From: Luzula sylvatica
Taxonomy: Eukaryota > Streptophyta > Magnoliopsida > Poales > Juncaceae
Direction of reading: 5' to 3'
Length of the DNA: 64,000 nucleotides
Assembly (NCBI GenBank): GCA_946800325.1
Contig: OX326958.1
Location: 21,960,414 to 22,024,413 of the forward strand
The position numbers and the translations under genes are program-made. Positions 48,112-60,702 of this stretch are shown one piece after another (the first letter of the stretch is position 1; each line of letters starts with the position of its first letter). Below the pieces are notes generated by a model. The model saw only the letters and a list, made by a program, of their open reading frames with translations, did not search any database and was not told where the DNA came from.

Positions 48112-48154
48112 AAATACGAAGAAAGAGCATGTAATAGTTCGGTAGAACACAAAG

Positions 48155-50728
48155 ATGGAGAGAGGAGGTACTCAAAAGTGCGATTTGCCTAACCAAAAAG
48201 GACGGCTTGGTAAAGTTTATCAAGGGGGCCGATGGTGGAATATCCATCGGGTACCCAAGACCATTAACACCTACACCCCTATAGAAGAAGTCATTATCAG
48301 CACAAGTACCCCCCCTTCAACCACAAGAAATACCCTACTCACTATCCCTCACTCAAAAACCCACTACCAGCAAAGACACCAAAGCTTCCATGACAAACCC
48401 ACAAGGCAGGATCACCTCGAGACCCCCGACAAGGCACCAGGAAGCGAGAAACCGGCAACAACCCACCCAAGTTTGGCGTCGCATCGCTCCGGCCGTCTCA
48501 TCTTCCAACCAGCGGCTCTGTGACCCAAATGCAGGCAATCCTCCATGCATTGAACCCAAAACTGGAGCCTCCGGCATCATGCCAACACCTCAGGTACCCC
48601 TACCCTTTCCACCGGACCCATTAAACCCGGCATGGTTTGGGTTATGTCTCAAATGCACTGCGTCAGACCATGTGACAGAGGAATGTCGACGCCCCACGAG
48701 CTTGTTGTTATTGTCGCAAACTGGGCTACCTACACAAATTGTGCCGCTCAAGACTCGATGACATTGAGAAAGGCCTTTTCTTCAATCCTCATAACAAGCC
48801 TTTACTGCCGCATCCCAAAATGACAGCAATTCCTCCCGCTTGCTATCTCAGGAGGTCCGTTGAACACGTCGCAGAGCTCCGTGGACTCCATTCAGCGCTA
48901 GTGCTGGATGCGCGCATCATCGACGGCCATAATCCAACGATCATTAATGCGATTGTGCACTCTACCGTCAAGGAGGTACATGGCTTCGAATTGGTTTTCT
49001 GGGGAGACGATAGATATCTGCTCAAGCTGAAAAATGAAAACGATCGGGACAAAGTCATCAAGCAAGCCTCGTTGGAAATGGAGAAAAAAGGCCTGGTGGC
49101 ATACCCTTGGAGTAGCGGGATCGGTGCTCACGTGATCCATTACAAATTCAAGATGGAGCTCGATCTGTATGGATTACCGCTGACAACTTTTTGCGAGAAA
49201 GAACTCGACAGTCTTTGTGTCAACATCGGTGAGATTATTCATCATGGCCCACTCGCACAACTCCGCACCTTGGAGAGACTTCGCATCATCATAACAATGT
49301 CGGCATTAGTTGATCTACCCCCCTTCCTCTTAGCAGCTAATGATGGATACGTGCGCAAAGTCCACCTCGCAGTGCACAAAGTAATCGAAGAAGAAGCACT
49401 CTTCTTCCGACCCCCCGAGGCAATTCTTAACGATCAATTTTTCGATTTTCTCTACAATGATATCAACCATCCCATTCATGAACCGAGCTACAAATCAGAA
49501 GAGAAATCTGAGTACTCGCCGACGTCAATTGACTCGGTTATGCCGGGGAAAAAAAAGAATCCTGAAATTTTGTCATCGTCAGAGGCTCGAGCATTAGAGG
49601 ACTCGATAATGGCACCGATTTTGCCAAATCAAGCAATGCTCAGACTCTGGCAATTGGCGCCACCGTCCAAAGAAAAAGATGAGTTGGCACCGCTTCTCTT
49701 CGGAGGTACTCAAATGGCGGGCCCGTTAGCAAAAAAACAAAGGGTTGCTTCGCCGCCTAAAACCCTAGAAGATGACACGCCAACTGGATGCCTCCAGTTA
49801 AAGAGCACACAGCAGATTAACATACAAAATCCGTCTGTTTTGTGCAGTGGCTAGAACAAGAAAGACAGCGAGCACCAGAGTTCTGACGGTACGCACCCGC
49901 CAGATTTTGCAGTGGCAAATTTCAGTAATAGTGCAACTCAGAGCTTAATTGGGGAGGAACACTTATCGCAGAAGAAGGGGAAGGCTCTCATGGCAGCAGA
50001 GGCACCGAAAAAGGCAATCGATATCGAAAGGGGAGAAGCTTCGCGACAAAGTAAAGGTACGGACCTATCCTCTTCTCAGCGTGTCTCTAGGAAAAGTATA
50101 ATTCCTACTCAACCCCATTTTTTAGTCCCAAATGTCTTCAATCAGACTTTGAGGACTCTTAAAAAAGCCATTAAACTCAAAAGGAAAAGGGTTGGGCCAA
50201 TTTTAAATAGCAAGAGAAAAAATCCAATAACTTTAATATCCAACAAAAGCAAAAATAATCTTACGGCCCAACAGAAAAATTCAAACAATGGCCCAAAGAA
50301 AAAAATAATTAAATTACTCTAACTTGAAGGGAGTAAACCCACGGAACTATTCAAGGATTTGATTAATCAAATAAGAGTGGATTGTGGGCTGTCGGTTTTG
50401 AACTCAGAGTCTAACAATTCCATTCATGGTATGGACAAGATTTTACATAAAGCACATACAAATAAGGTGGAGATGGGCCGTATGGCGATCTCGGAACCAT
50501 TGAGAGATGATAACAATACCCGAATAAGCTCTAAAAAAAAATAAAAAAAAATTAATTGGTTCTTGCTCTCTGCAATTGAACAACTCCAATCTCAATAATG
50601 CAACTTCTCACAATGTTTGCGGCTTTAATATAGGGTCCATGCTGGTGGAGCCCACTCAACGTTTCGATATCGAGGATGACACGTCGCAACAAGTGGACTA
50701 TGGAGATGAGGAAGAATACTACGTGTAA
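48155..50728 (+). pseudogene. LINE ORF1 (RNA-binding, CCHC knuckles), decayed
   Basis: The reading frame moves between phases. The N-terminus starts at 48155; a first knuckle-like CLKCTASDHVTEECRRP is at about 48645 in one frame. The second, CYCRKLGYLHKLC, follows at about 48702 in another frame, so an indel lies near 48690-48700. The main body (48739-49854) includes SALVLDARIIDGHNP and FWGDDRYLLKLKNEN, probably the nucleic-acid-binding domain of plant LINE ORF1. It stops at TAG 49852-49854, but the same frame continues open to 50322. A last piece ends at 50728 in an acidic tail (DYGDEEEYYV). Several mutations are therefore present. ORF1 protein normally coats the LINE RNA. Confidence 0.8.
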
Positions 50729-50782
50729 TCTCGTTTGAATTAATTAGAGCTAGTTGCGCTCCCTTTTTTGCTTTAGTTAATT

Positions 50783-53700
50783 ATGGTACTTTTTAATTAT
50801 CTCGAACTCTTTTGTTGGAACGTTAGAGGATTGGGCAATCTAGATAAACGTAAGTTGGTGAAAAATGTTGTAAGAGAAGCTAATTGTAATATCATTTGTC
50901 TTCAAGAAACGAAATGGGACATGCCATCCTTTTTTGATATGAAATCCGTTTGCCCGAATCAAATCAACAATGTACAATTTAACCTAGCCAATGGCTCTAA
51001 GGGTGGCCTCATGACCGCATGGTCCAATGACTTCTCACTTCTCCACACCGCGATCTTCTCGTTTTCTTTAAATGCAACCCTCACCTTAGTTAATGGCTTC
51101 ACATTTCTACTCTCCAACATCTATGGTCCAACCGACGAGGCTCTAAAAGATGATTTTTTTCTCGAACTTAACTCTCTCAACCCTACGAATCTACCGTGGG
51201 TGCTAATGGGCGACTTTAATGCGATACGAGCAATACACGAATCCATCGGACACAATCACCCTCCCTCCGAGATATTAGAATTCAACCTAACAATTAATGA
51301 GTTGCAACTACATGAAATACATCTACAAGGTCGCCAATTTACATACTCAAATAAGAGGTCGCCTCCAACTCTTTCAAGACTTGATAGAGCATTTTTCTCA
51401 CATCACTTTATAACCCTAGACTTAAAACTCATGATGGAACCGTTGACATCGGTCACCTCCGACCATGTACCTCTAAAAATCACATTTGAAAAAAACACGA
51501 TGAGAACGAGCCCAAAAATTAAGAATTTTGAAAGATCTTGGCTCAACAACCCGAAAGCCATTAACATTTTCGTTGAAAATTGGGGGTCATGGCCTCTACA
51601 TAGTCACTCTCCCACCAACTTGCGTTACAAGATAAACAAAACATGGGCCCTACTCAACAAATGGTACAAACAAGAAGTGTTTGATGCCAAAAAATACAAA
51701 CATAATTTATTGCAAAACATACAACTATTGGATTGGATAGAAGAAGCTCGACCACTACTCGCACATAAAAGAGAGCTAAGAATCGATCTCAAAACAAAAG
51801 GTTATGACCTAACGTTAGCCGAGGAAAGCAAATGGCAACAAAGATCATCAATTACATGGCTCAAGTTAGGAGATAGGAACACCCCCTACTTTCACGCCAT
51901 GGCTTCCAACAAAAAAAGGCGTAACACCATAAATAAGATTCAAGTGGGCATGAACGAAATTACCGATTCCGCTCAAATTCTACAAACGTTTCATGCTTAC
52001 TACCAAAGTCTATTGGGTGCCTCGAACCTTCAAAACTCCTCATGGGATGCCTCTATCATACCCACAAACAATGCCAACTCTCACTACCTCGCGGACCTCG
52101 ATGCCCCATTCGAGGAAAAAGAAATCCTCGAGGCGATAGTGGGCATAGCTAAAAGCAAATCGGTGGGACCGGATGGGCTACCAATTGAATACATCCAAAC
52201 ATTTTGGACAACGATGAAAACCGACATTGTCGAACTCTTGCAAGACTTCCATAGAGCCTACATCTCACTTCACGACATAAACAAGGCAACAATTACCCTA
52301 ATCCCAAAGAAAGAGGGAGCGGACACCCTAGTTGATTTTAGACCAATAAGTGTTATCTCGAGTCCGATCAAGATCATAACGAAAATCCTAGCAAATCGTC
52401 TACAACCAAAATTGCAAACTCTAATAAGTGAACATCAAACGGCTTTTATCAAGCAACGGTCTATTATTGACTCTTATGCGAGCGCAAAAGAATTGCTACA
52501 TTTCTTTCATAAAAGAAAAATTCCATCGGTCCTTATTAAGATCGATTTTAAGAAAGCGTTTGATAATGTAGCTTGGGACTTTATTCTCAAATTACTAGTA
52601 GCTCGAGGGTTCCCTCCGCTATGGGTCCGATGGATCGAAAACTTATTAGTGTCCTCCTCTTCCACAATCAAAGTGAACGGTGTCTTATCCCCCTTCTTTA
52701 CACACAAAAGGGGACTACGACAAGGTGACCCCCTGTCACCACTTCTTTTCGACATTGCGGTAGATCTTTTACAAGACCTATTCCTAAGAATTCAACCTCT
52801 CCTCACCAAAACGATCCCAATTCAAACCCCGCTCCTACAATTTGCCGATGACACAATTGCCTTCATTGAGGCCACACCGGAGAATCTCAAGATTGTCTCA
52901 TACGTCTTTGACATCTTTGGGGAGATCACGGGACTCCAAATAAATCGCCAAAAAAGTTCATTCACTCCGATTGCAATACCGGATAGACATCATGACACGA
53001 TTAAAGCCATCTTAAGGTGTCCCAAGAAAGAATTCCCAATTAACTATCTCGGCACCCCGCTTTCCTATAAAAAAATCAACAAACAAGCTTACCTCCCGCT
53101 TATTAAAAAAATTCAAACCCATATTGCCTCATGAAAGGGTCGCCTTCTATCATTTGGAGGTAGAGTGACACTACTAAAAGCAACGTTGAATGCCGTACCG
53201 ATTTACCTTATGCAAACGACTAAATTACCAAAATGGGTAACCGATCAAATTGAAAAACTTATGAGGACTTATTTATGGAGTGGACAAGATCAACACAAAG
53301 CGGGTCGGAACCTTATTAATTGGGATACCGTGTGTTTACCAAAGAAAAATGGAGGTCTTGGCATCTTGCACTTGAGTACCATGAACGATGCCCTCCTACA
53401 AAAGTTCCTTTGGAAATTGGATAATCAACCCAACAATATTTGGACCAAATACACAAGGCTTTTATATGGAATTGAACAAGCCGGTGATCTCCAACTACGA
53501 GCCACGACCTCACTCTCACCCCTCCTTAAAGAAATTAAAAAACTACTCCCACTTTACATTACCTCAACAACAAGGGAGGTGTCCGACAAAACAATATGGC
53601 GATGGACCGCATCGGGTAGCTTCACCACAAAGTCGGCCTACCTATTTCACCGAATCCCGGGTATTCAAATGCCTTGGCACAAGGATCTTTGGACTACAAA

Positions 53701-54130
53701 AGCTCCACTAAAGGCTCGTTTCTTTCTATGGCTCGTCTTTCACAATCGCTTGAATACGGTCGAAATTTTGGCGATAAAGGGTTGGCCTCACACACCGACG
53801 TGTGTGCTATGCCAACAATACGGCGAAACGATTGATAATTTACTTCTTCATTGCTCATACACGCAAAGAATTTGGAGAAACCTTGAGCTAAGGCTCCAAG
53901 CATCGTGGCTTTTTCATGGGACACAATCTTTTGTGAGAGCGTGGTTACATCGTAATCTCCAATTTGATAGGGAAGAACTACGGACTTGGAAAACATTAGT
54001 CTTGGCAGCCTCGTGGAATATTTGGAAAGAGCGGAATCGTAGAATTTTTAAAGGACAATGCCTACCGTCCGAGTGTATTGCCGTGAAGGGTTGGGAGGAG
54101 GCAATCATTTGGTCCAAGTTTCGCAACTAG
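50783..54130 (+). pseudogene. LINE ORF2 endonuclease-reverse transcriptase, one nonsense codon
   Basis: Read as one frame from ATG 50783 to stop 54130, it has a single in-frame TGA at 53132-53134, where the family usually has Trp (SSWKGRLLSFGGR becomes S-stop-KGRLLSFGGR). The N-terminal part is an APE-type endonuclease (CWNVRGLG, LQETKWD, MGDFNAIR, SDHVPL). The centre is the reverse transcriptase (FRPISV, KIDFKKAFDNVAW, GLRQGDPLSPLLF, and catalytic FADD near residue 690). After the stop comes a zf-RVT domain (APLKARFFLW, CVLCQQYGETIDNLLLHC). No RNase H domain is visible. The few lesions imply a fairly young insertion. Confidence 0.93.
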
Positions 54131-54198
54131 GTACTTAGGGTCTCATTTTGTAGGGATTAGTGCTCAACGTTTGACGGATCATTTTTTTTTTACTCTTT

Positions 54199-54241
<43 letters not shown>

Positions 54242-54292
54242 TCTCAAGCATGGCCATTGGCCATCCCATCAAAAAAAAAATTCGAAGAAAGA

Positions 54293-54743
54293 AAATTTAT
54301 TTGCACAAATGATCTCCATTTTTCGGTCAATTAACAACAATCAAGTTCGTGTTTTAATTGATATTCAACGAGGATAAAAAAACAAAATAGGATTGACTTA
54401 TTAATACAATGTCACAAGTAATAATTGGATATGATAGAATGTCATAAGTAATACAATGTCATTACTAAAAAAATGGTATTCACAACATATTCACAAAAAA
54501 TGACTAGAATATTGAGTTAATCACGATTCAACTTTATAAACACCAATTGTATTATTTTTGCTCTCGAGAATGTTCTTCCCTCACACACTTATAAATTATC
54601 TCAATTTTACGTATTCTAATTTTTTTTATTCATTCAAGTTAGTGGAAGGTGCTCAAGAAGTTGCAACAAACTCATAAAAGAGAACAATGAGAGACTACTA
54701 GATAGGATACACACATCAATAATATGAAACAATATTTTGAGTG
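54293..54743. other. Intergenic DNA
   Basis: AT-rich; short phrases ATGTCA(C/T)AAGTAAT repeat near 54410-54460. No gene. Confidence 0.5.
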
Positions 54744-54931
54744 GGAATAGTGCAAAAATGATACAGACCACATCTTTTTCCCACGAATTGACCACGAATT
54801 GTCACGTGACAGCCAGCTATTGGCTACAGCTAAAGTGGTGAAAAACTGCAGCCAATAACTGGCTGTCACGTGACAATTCGTGATCAATTCGTGGGAAAAA
54901 GATGTGGTCTGTATCATTACTCGGAATAGTG
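54744..54931. mobile_element. Near-perfect palindromic MITE with 9-bp TSD
   Basis: The element is 54753-54922 (170 bp). The arms AATGATACAGACCACATC and GATGTGGTCTGTATCATT continue inward almost to the centre through TGTCACGTGACAGCCAG. GGAATAGTG flanks both sides (54744-54752 and 54923-54931), and a 9-bp duplication points to the Mutator superfamily. Each arm contains a CACGTG G-box inside GTCACGTGAC. Confidence 0.85.
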
Positions 54932-56147
54932 ATAGGTCACAAACATCAATCACAAATATGTTACAAATAGCTAAATTCGACATATTAATTGTGTTATATA
55001 TAAATCATAAATCAAACATAACCATAGATATTTGTATCGTATTTGTGGTTGATTTTAGTAACCATATCATTATTCTTCTAAGCAGTGAAACAACCATTTG
55101 AAAAAAATTATTTGCAAAAAGGCCAAGATGTTTTAAAACAAACTAAACCCATTAACGATGATGTCGATTTATACAGTGACAAGATTAAATTTTCCCCGAC
55201 TTATATAGCGGAAATAAGAAAAAAAATATATAATGTTACCATAAAACGTTTAATCAATATGAATCTTGGTAACCGGTAAGTTGTGGAATTAATAATTTTT
55301 TCGGTATAATTCGATGAAAATAATTTTTATTTTATTTTTTAGGTGTGTCACGTCAAGTACATAAATGTCATTCTCACCCAAACTATCAGACATGATCACG
55401 AAAAAAGAAAATTAATATTACGAAACATATTCATATGTTTATTCGGTGAAACGAGCACATCATCGAATTTTTCAAAATAATATCAGGAACGCAACCTTCA
55501 ATAATCTCCTCGAAACTCGTTCTTTACGAAAATTCTGCTAATTTAATGGGCGAAATTGGAAAATATTTACTATTGAAATTTAGTTATTATGATGAAAATT
55601 AAATTTAATGCCACAAGAATGAGCCGAATAAAAATTGTGAACGTCAAATTAGTGGGCGAAAAAACTATCTTTGTAAATGGAGTTACATTATCATTTTTGT
55701 GTGACTTTCGTCGTTTTGAATCTACTTCACATTAATCACACTTGAAATAAAACATTAGTAGAATCGGTTTTATTTTGAAACAATCGTATAGAATTTGAAT
55801 CAACAATTTTGTATGCTTAAACGAAAAAATATATCATTCGAAACCTAGTAAAAATTCATTCTTAGCCTATCTATATGATTTAAAATACATCCAAACCAAA
55901 AAAATCGAATTTCAAAATTTATTTAATGATGATTCATGTTGTAACTATTTTCGACCGTTAAATTTTTTGAAGTATTATGATAAGTATGATAGAAATTTTT
56001 ATTTTTCATGAAATTGAGTCTACAATATTCTCAAATAATATAAATCATATCTATACGGTTAAAATTCGATTCTCATGTTTAGATTTAGTAAAATAAGTGG
56101 TGTTGGTTGTCGTTGGCCAAACAAGAGTGTTGGTCATTGATTCTTAT

Positions 56148-56196
<49 letters not shown>

Positions 56197-56901
56197 ACAA
56201 ATTGACTTTAGAGAAATATATTTGAAAGATATATTGTATATGTTTATTTCAAAAATATTTAAATATTATGTTAGAATAAATAAAAGTCTCTTAAGTATAT
56301 ATTGGAAAATGTCACCAAAATGACTTTGTTTTTCATAAAAAAATATTAGTATCACTTTTTGCAATTTTTAAGTATTCGAGTAACTAATTATGTGAAAACT
56401 GAAGTACTTATTTGTCTTCATTGGAGGCGGAGTTATGTATGACACTTCCACAACTCTAAAAAACATCATTGATTCGTCAATCGGAGAGAGTTAAATGAAT
56501 AGATTAGTCTCCTAATCAATTTTTATTTGGACTTTTCTCAGCAAAAAAAATTAGATTCATTCAATTCAAAAATCTAATCAATTCACTTAACTCTTCTCGA
56601 TTTACGCATCAATAATATATGTTTGCAGCAATTCACTTAATTATCCACAGTTGACGCATCAATAATATATGTTTGGAGCCGTGAGTTGTCATATATTTTC
56701 CTATTGATATAAAACAAAGAGGGCTTCTATCATACACCCATTTTCTTATCATACATCCATTTTCAAGAATATTTGGAGTAATTATCCATTTATGAATATT
56801 TAAGGTAAGATAATCAATTCACTTAACTCTTTCCTTCTTGTTTGAACTCCTCCCCAAATTGGTTTTCACTGTTCCTCTTTTTTTTTTCTTTTCCAACCGC
56901 C
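54932..56901. other. Intergenic DNA upstream of the ARL8 remnant
   Basis: A 64-codon frame at 55085-55279 has protein-like composition (DDVDLYSDKIKFSPTYIAEI) but no assignable family. A (TA)n run lies at 56151-56194. A partial relative of the 41117 MITE lies at about 56727-56800. The last bases before 56902 should be the ARL8 promoter and leader, but no clear TATA was fixed. Confidence 0.45.
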
Positions 56902-57270
56902 ATGGGGTTGTGGGAAGGTTTCCTCAGTTGGCTTAGAAGGTTAGACAAGTATTTCAATTTCTGTTTAATGTTGCGTTTTTGTATACTTTCGATCCTTTAC
57001 TTATCCAATCACAGTAATAGCCTAAGTAAAACATGGATCAAGCAATAATTGAAATGGTTTAGTTAAAGGTTAATCATTATGTACTAATTGCTGAAAATTA
57101 TATCGTCTTTAAGGTTCGGACATGTTCTTGATATTTCATACATTTTGAGTCCAGACTTGAATTAAAGTTGAATTTTTTGTCATGACCTTTTTTCTTTCTG
57201 AAATACAGTATTTTTCAAGGAAGAGAGAGAGATGGAGCTCTGCTTAATTGGTCTCCCGAATTGCAGCAAG

Positions 57271-58028
57271 TAATTTGGAAACAATTATCATCTTTTTTTT
57301 TTTTTTTTAGAAAAATTATATTTGTCTCGTGTGCATTCTCCCACAATATTTGATGTATTGACAAAAATTTAATGTACTCAATTAATAATAAATTTAAATC
57401 AATACATGATAAATAATAAAATTATCCAAATTAATACATGATATTAATTATGTGGCAGAATAGTATTAATTAGGTGATAAACGATTTTTCAAAACAAAGA
57501 GAACATTAATTTATTGAATCAAACTTGTTAGATATCCTTAAGCAAATTAATACATGATAAACAATAAAATAATCAAATATTTCAAAACAAACTTTATAAT
57601 AGCGTACATTTTTTATTGAATCAAACTTTATAATAGATATCCTTGGCTAACACAGATCGAGTACAATTCTTTTTAAATTTTGAAGATTGGATGCATATTT
57701 TGGTTTATTTTGTGTTACGATATTTTGGTTTATTTATGTTTTTATACTTGTTAGATTTTATTTTTTTTATACTAAGGATGATAATGTTGTCTGCAATACA
57801 AAATACTAAATAACAATAATCATAAATAAATGTAAAATTATTATTTATTTTATTTAAAAAAATTATTTTTGTTAAGCTATATTAGCTCTTGAAATAGCGT
57901 CATTCATATTTAAAATTTATAATTATTGTCCTAGATTACAGTGCCAAATTGGTATATAAAGATTAACAAGTCACTAAATTTGTACCGTTATTATCATGTT
58001 TTCGATATAGTTCTATAATTACTAATGA
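57271..58028. other. AT-rich intronic DNA of the ARL8 remnant
   Basis: No gene. Repeated phrases such as TTAATACATGATAAAC occur between about 57400 and 57560. Confidence 0.5.
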
Positions 58029-58372
58029 CTAGGAGAATACCCGCGCTACGTGACGAGTATGTAAATTATGTTTTTCATTGTAATACAATTATATATTTGT
58101 ATGATAGTATTAATAATATCATTTTAAAATAAAGTTATTTGAATTCATTTATCTATTATTGTTCATATGCTTTACAATTATTTTCCATTATGATAACAAA
58201 AAAATTCATATTTCTAATCAAATAATAATACTTATATGAGTGTCATTATATAATAATATATAAGAATAAAATATAATACAATTTTACGAAAAACGTAGCA
58301 ACAAATATTATATCATTGTTCACGATATTTCATACAATATCAAATATTAAAATAATTAATCATACAACATAT
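58029..58372 (-). mobile_element. Helitron 3' end (minus orientation)
   Basis: On the minus strand the sequence ends GCGCGGGTATTCTCCTAG followed by T. That is the CTAG terminus with a degenerate hairpin (ACTCG...CGGGT) just upstream. The next 300 bases are matched in inverted orientation by 60370-60702. The 5' end was not found. Confidence 0.65.
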
Positions 58373-58563
58373 GTAGTAACCAATGATTTAAATTGCGGCG
58401 CAATTGCGCCGCCATACCGCAAATCGCAATAAATATTTACAAAACGCAATGCCGCAACGTACTAAATAGAGCCGCAATATCGCCGCAATATCGGTAATCA
58501 TATGTAAATTACAGTACAAGCGCAATGGACCGCTATATAGCAATTTAAAACATTGGTAGTAAC
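58373..58563. mobile_element. hAT-like MITE with 8-bp TSD and GC-rich palindromes
   Basis: The element is 58381-58555 (175 bp), starting CAATGATTTAAATTGC and ending GCAATTTAAAACATTG. GTAGTAAC is duplicated exactly at 58373-58380 and 58556-58563. The interior has GCGGCGCAATTGCGCCGCC, a perfect palindrome, and several GCCGCAAT motifs, a sharp GC island in AT-rich DNA. It has inserted into the Helitron end described at 58029. Confidence 0.88.
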
Positions 58564-59329
58564 ATATTATTAATTATATAGTAGTAATAGTTTTTATTGA
58601 TTCAAAATGCAATGGAAAATATAAAATAATATAAAACTTAATAGTGAAAGTAATTGAATGAATAATATCAAAATCCAATTAAGTATAATAAATATAAATA
58701 CAAATTATTTTAAATCATATGATTTTTTTTAAATTTTACATTTTGTAAAATAACAATACAATTTGATAGGTGTTTATAAGTTTAAAAAGTTATTTAGATG
58801 TATACAGTTTTCTTTAATTTGATTATTTTTTGAAAAAGTTTTGTTTGCTTAAATACACAAATATAATCAACTTAGTATTATATGAGATTCTTATTGTTAT
58901 AATTTTTAAAAAAAATAAATATAATACTTAAAAATTCTATTATGCAAATAAAAATTTTACAAATATATTATGTAAATTTACCCATCCCTCTATTTTTTCA
59001 TCAATCTTTGAGCCTCCTCATGAAGTCATATCGTCATGGTTATTCATGATTATTGACCATTAAATTTTCTGATGTGGCTTCATCCTACACATTAATAATT
59101 TGAACCATTATATGTAGTGATGTAGTTTGATCTCAATCACTCATATTTTGTTAGACTTTTTGAAGATCATATTTTGTGTAGTCATTTGTGTGTCATTATT
59201 TTACACCATGTTTTAAGCATTCTTAGGAAACCACATCATTCTACATTAATGACATGAAATATTATTATTGGTTAGGTCCACATTACACTAAGTTTATTCA
59301 ATTGTTTAGAATTACATATAATATTACAT

Positions 59330-60060
59330 GAACAAATGTGAATCCAATGGAAGATGAAAAGTTTATATATAAAATACTAATAACTTAATATGAACTATTA
59401 TAAAACTTACTACATATATTAGTATTATGTTAGAAAGTTAATTTTTAAAATTCATCAAGTATTTTCGTTTTCATTTTCTCTTTATTTTGACATCCATATT
59501 AGAATATTTCATGCATACTATTTTTCATAATTTGAATTTGTAAATATATTATGTAAGAAAATACAATGCAAATTTTTTTCTTTTATATAATAGAATTTTA
59601 ACAATTGTATTTACATAATAGAATTTGAAGTATTATTAATTATTGCACAAAAATTATAACTATAAAAATCTCATGTAATACTAAATAGACTATATTTGTA
59701 TTTTTAAATACATATAATATTACATTATGAAATGTGAATTCAATGGAATATGAAAAGTTTATATATAAAAATATTAATAATATGTACTATTATGAACCAT
59801 ACAACATATATTAGCATTTTTTTAATTTAATTTTAAAATTTCATCAAATATTTTCATTTTCATTTTATCCTTATTTTGATATACATATTAGTATAGTTCA
59901 TACATACTTTTTTCATAATTTAAATTTGTAAATATATTATGTAAAAAAATACAATGCAAAAGATTATATTTTACATAATAGAATTTTAACAATTGTATTT
60001 ACATAATAGAATTTTAAGTATTATTATTTATTTAAAAAAAATTACAACTATACATATCCC
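59330..60060. repeat. Direct duplication of a roughly 395-bp unit
   Basis: The block from ATGAAAAGTTTATATATAAA through TTTTCATAATTTGAATTTG to ATAATAGAATTTTAACAATTG occurs twice, offset by about 395 bases. The copies share most bases, with scattered substitutions. Confidence 0.75.
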
Positions 60061-60369
60061 ATATAAATACTAAGTAGATTAGATTGTTATTTAAAATAAA
60101 AACAAATTTAAAATAAAAAATAATTTGTCCATTCAAATAACTTCTTGAACTTATAAACACTTGTCAAATAATATTGTTGAAAATTAAAATAAAAAAAATC
60201 ATATGATATAAAATAATTTCTATTCATATTTATTCTAAATTAAATTTTGTTATGATTTATTGAACTACTTCCCCTATTATTATTTATAAATGTCATTGCA
60301 GTTTGAATCAATAAAAATTTATTATTACTATATAATTAATGCTGTGTCATCTTATTACATATCTCTTAT

Positions 60370-60702
60370 GATTCATTATTTTATATTTGGTATTGTATGA
60401 AATGTCGTGAACAATTATATAATATTTGTTGTTATGTTTTTTCATAGAATTGCATTAAATCTCACATATTATTATATAATGACACTAATTTATAATGTTA
60501 TTATTTCATTAAAAATGATATTTTTGTCATCATGATGTAAAATAATTATAAAACATATGAATAGTCATAGATTAATGAGTTGAAATAATTTTATTTTAGG
60601 TTGATATTATCAAATTATTATAGATTAATGAGTTCAAATAATTTGTATTACAATGAAAAACATAATTAACACACTCACCGCTTAGCGCGAGTATTCTCCG
60701 AG
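60370..60702 (+). mobile_element. Helitron 3' end (plus orientation), degenerate terminus
   Basis: It ends ACTCACCGCTTAGCGCGAGT, an ACTC...GAGT hairpin, followed by ATTCTCCGAG and T. The expected CTAG has become CGAG. The preceding 300 bases mirror 58029-58372. Confidence 0.55.

Larger units (their letters stand above)
48112..54292 (+). mobile_element. L1-type LINE, nearly full length, 15-bp TSD
   Basis: The body runs from 48127 to a poly(A) tail at 54271-54280. The flanks AAATACGAAGAAAGA (48112-48126) and AAATTCGAAGAAAGA (54278-54292) form a target duplication with one mismatch. ORF1 (zinc knuckles) and ORF2 (endonuclease, reverse transcriptase, zf-RVT) are both recognisable but broken. The 3' UTR holds a (TA)n run at 54201-54237. 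Only 28 bases precede the first ATG of ORF1, so slight 5' truncation is possible. It lies between GH43 and ARL8. Confidence 0.95.

Noticed and set aside
48353..48580. Minus-strand frame in the LINE ORF1 region
   Set aside because: It is antisense to ORF1 and has no recognisable family.
48155..54130. LINE frames considered as host genes
   Set aside because: Endonuclease, reverse transcriptase, zf-RVT, poly(A) tail and target duplication show a retrotransposon.
55085..55279. 64-codon frame with protein-like composition, considered as an acyltransferase exon
   Set aside because: No diagnostic HXXXD or DFGWG motif and no neighbouring exon; similarity was too weak to claim.
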